A DNA stretch of 64,000 nucleotides from Nitricoxidireducens sp046726235 (GTDB taxonomy: Bacteria > Pseudomonadota > Gammaproteobacteria > Burkholderiales > Rhodocyclaceae). The notes under the pieces were generated by a model, which saw nothing but the letters and a program-made list of their open reading frames with translations, ran no database searches and had not been told where the DNA came from. The stretch is from the NCBI GenBank assembly GCA_046726235.1, contig JBKPAD010000012.1, positions 124,001 to 188,000 of the forward strand, given 5' to 3'. How positions within the stretch are numbered: the first letter of the stretch is position 1; the number at the start of each line of letters is the position of its first letter. The position numbers were made by a program, and so were the translations under genes. Shown here in pieces: positions 63,186 to 64,000 of the stretch.

Positions 63186-64000
63186 TCAGAAGAACTCCCC
63201 GAGCGCGGCGCGCAGCCAGCGCAGGTCCTCGTCCTGCGGATGCGGGTCGAAGCGCTGGTTCGTCGCCTGCACGATGACGCCGTCGCCGCGCAGGCGATAG
63301 CTCGCCTCGAGGCGCATCTCCTCGGGCGGCTCGACGCGCGTATGCACGCGGCAGACGCTCTCGGGCAGCCGCCGCGCCGGCGTTTCGCCGCGTGCCTGCG
63401 CGGCGATGTCGGCGGCGACGATGCGGCCCTGCGCGCTCGCCATCTGGCCGGTCTTCGGATAAGCCCCGAACAGCGGCGACACGCTCCCCACCGCATCGCC
63501 GACGACGAACACGCGCTCGTCGCCGCGCGCATGCAGGCGCAGCGGATCGACCTCGGCCCAGCCGGTCGGCCAGCCCTGCGCGTCCTTGCCGACCAGTCCC
63601 GCCTGCCACACCGGATCGGCCGCCTGCTGCGGCGCCATGACGATCGCGTCGTCGAAGCGGATGTCGTCGAACTCGGTGACCAGCCTCTTGCCGAAAGGGT
63701 CGATCGACTTGATGCGGCCGTGCGGCACGTAGCTGATCCAGTCGCGGTACTGCACCGTCAGCGCGTGGTTGAACGCCGGCATCGGCGGATTCGGATCGAC
63801 GACGACGAGGCGCCCGCGAACCTGTCGCCGCTTGAACATCTCGCCGATCATCAGCGCGCGCTCGTAGGGCGCCGGCGGGCAGCGATAGGGCAACGGTGGG
63901 ATCGTCATCACCAGGTCGCCGCCGGCGAAGCCGTCGAGCTTCGCCTTCAGCGCGCGCTCCTCGCCGGCGATGAAGCCGCACGCGTGGTGCTCGCGCAACT
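63186..64000 (-). CDS. FccB-like flavoprotein, 5' end outside the window
   Basis: At least 271 C-terminal residues; the frame is open to the right edge. YRCPPAPYERALMIGEMF matches the first redox cysteine region of the FccB-like protein at 26007-27308, VFVVGDAVG is the second FAD-binding block, and VCRVHTRVEPPEEM places the second redox cysteine. The FAD-linking cysteine region lies outside the window. It is a distant paralog of the first copy: the C-terminal half differs widely. A sulfide-oxidising (SoxF/FccB) or related thiol oxidoreductase role is likely. Confidence 0.8.
   Translation of the reverse strand, partial: LREHHACGFIAGEERALKAKLDGFAGGDLVMTIPPLPYRCPPAPYERALMIGEMFKRRQVRGRLVVVDPNPPMPAFNHALTVQYRDWISYVPHGRIKSIDPFGKRLVTEFDDIRFDDAIVMAPQQAADPVWQAGLVGKDAQGWPTGWAEVDPLRLHARGDERVFVVGDAVGSVSPLFGAYPKTGQMASAQGRIVAADIAAQARGETPARRLPESVCRVHTRVEPPEEMRLEASYRLRGDGVIVQATNQRFDPHPQDEDLRWLRAALGEFF

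Overview
The window looks like a piece of a GC-rich betaproteobacterial chromosome, most likely from the Rhodocyclales. The evidence is the set of gene neighbourhoods: divergent aceK/icd next to csp-clpS-clpA, the pcnB-folK-DUF486-panB-panC-panD run, tandem cyanophycin synthetases with their ABC transporter and DUF1854 partner, and a flavocytochrome c sulfide dehydrogenase-like cluster. This placement comes from gene content and order only. I saw no rRNA, tRNA or CRISPR array.

Layout. 1-9.6 kb: a type IV pilin-like gene, a DUF192 protein, then a cyanophycin storage locus (DUF1854 and ABC transporter on the minus strand, CphA2-like and CphA on the plus strand) and rluE. 9.6-21 kb: the isocitrate branch point, with aceK facing icd, then csp, clpS-clpA, rraA and both glyoxylate-shunt genes (aceA, aceB) around a LysR regulator. 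A shared palindrome lies upstream of aceA (two copies) and aceB (one weaker copy). 21-23.5 kb: lrgA/lrgB-like genes, a gate-domain membrane protein and a small unknown protein. 23.5-27.3 kb: a respiratory cluster of a NapC-type tetraheme anchor, an ethylbenzene-dehydrogenase-like heme protein, a diheme cytochrome and a Tat-exported FccB-like flavoprotein. A second, incomplete FccB-like gene runs off the right edge.

27.3-47.7 kb is mostly housekeeping: dut-coaBC, radC, rpmB-rpmG, a fatty acid desaturase, a six-gene minus-strand operon with almost every stop and start overlapping (lipoprotein, purN, DUF3108, RNA m5C methyltransferase, PLD-like protein, MscS channel), dedA, a periplasmic-sensor diguanylate cyclase, mutL, a dienelactone-hydrolase-like protein, miaA-ycgR, purM, and an AI-2E-family transporter with hda and a HAD phosphatase.

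47.9-58 kb is the accessory part. It holds a two-partner secretion system (TpsB transporter and a 2197-residue filamentous-hemagglutinin-like TpsA) followed by three successive 'TpsA C-terminal piece plus small lipoprotein' modules. Modules 2 and 3 are broken and carry short displaced copies of internal tpsA sequence. This resembles the orphan toxin/immunity arrays of contact-dependent inhibition loci, but with lipoproteins in the immunity position; that reading is inference.

58-64 kb: pcnB, folK, a DUF486 membrane protein, a 269-bp nested-palindrome element fitted exactly between the DUF486 stop and the panB start, panB-panC-panD, a DUF411 protein and the truncated FccB-like gene.
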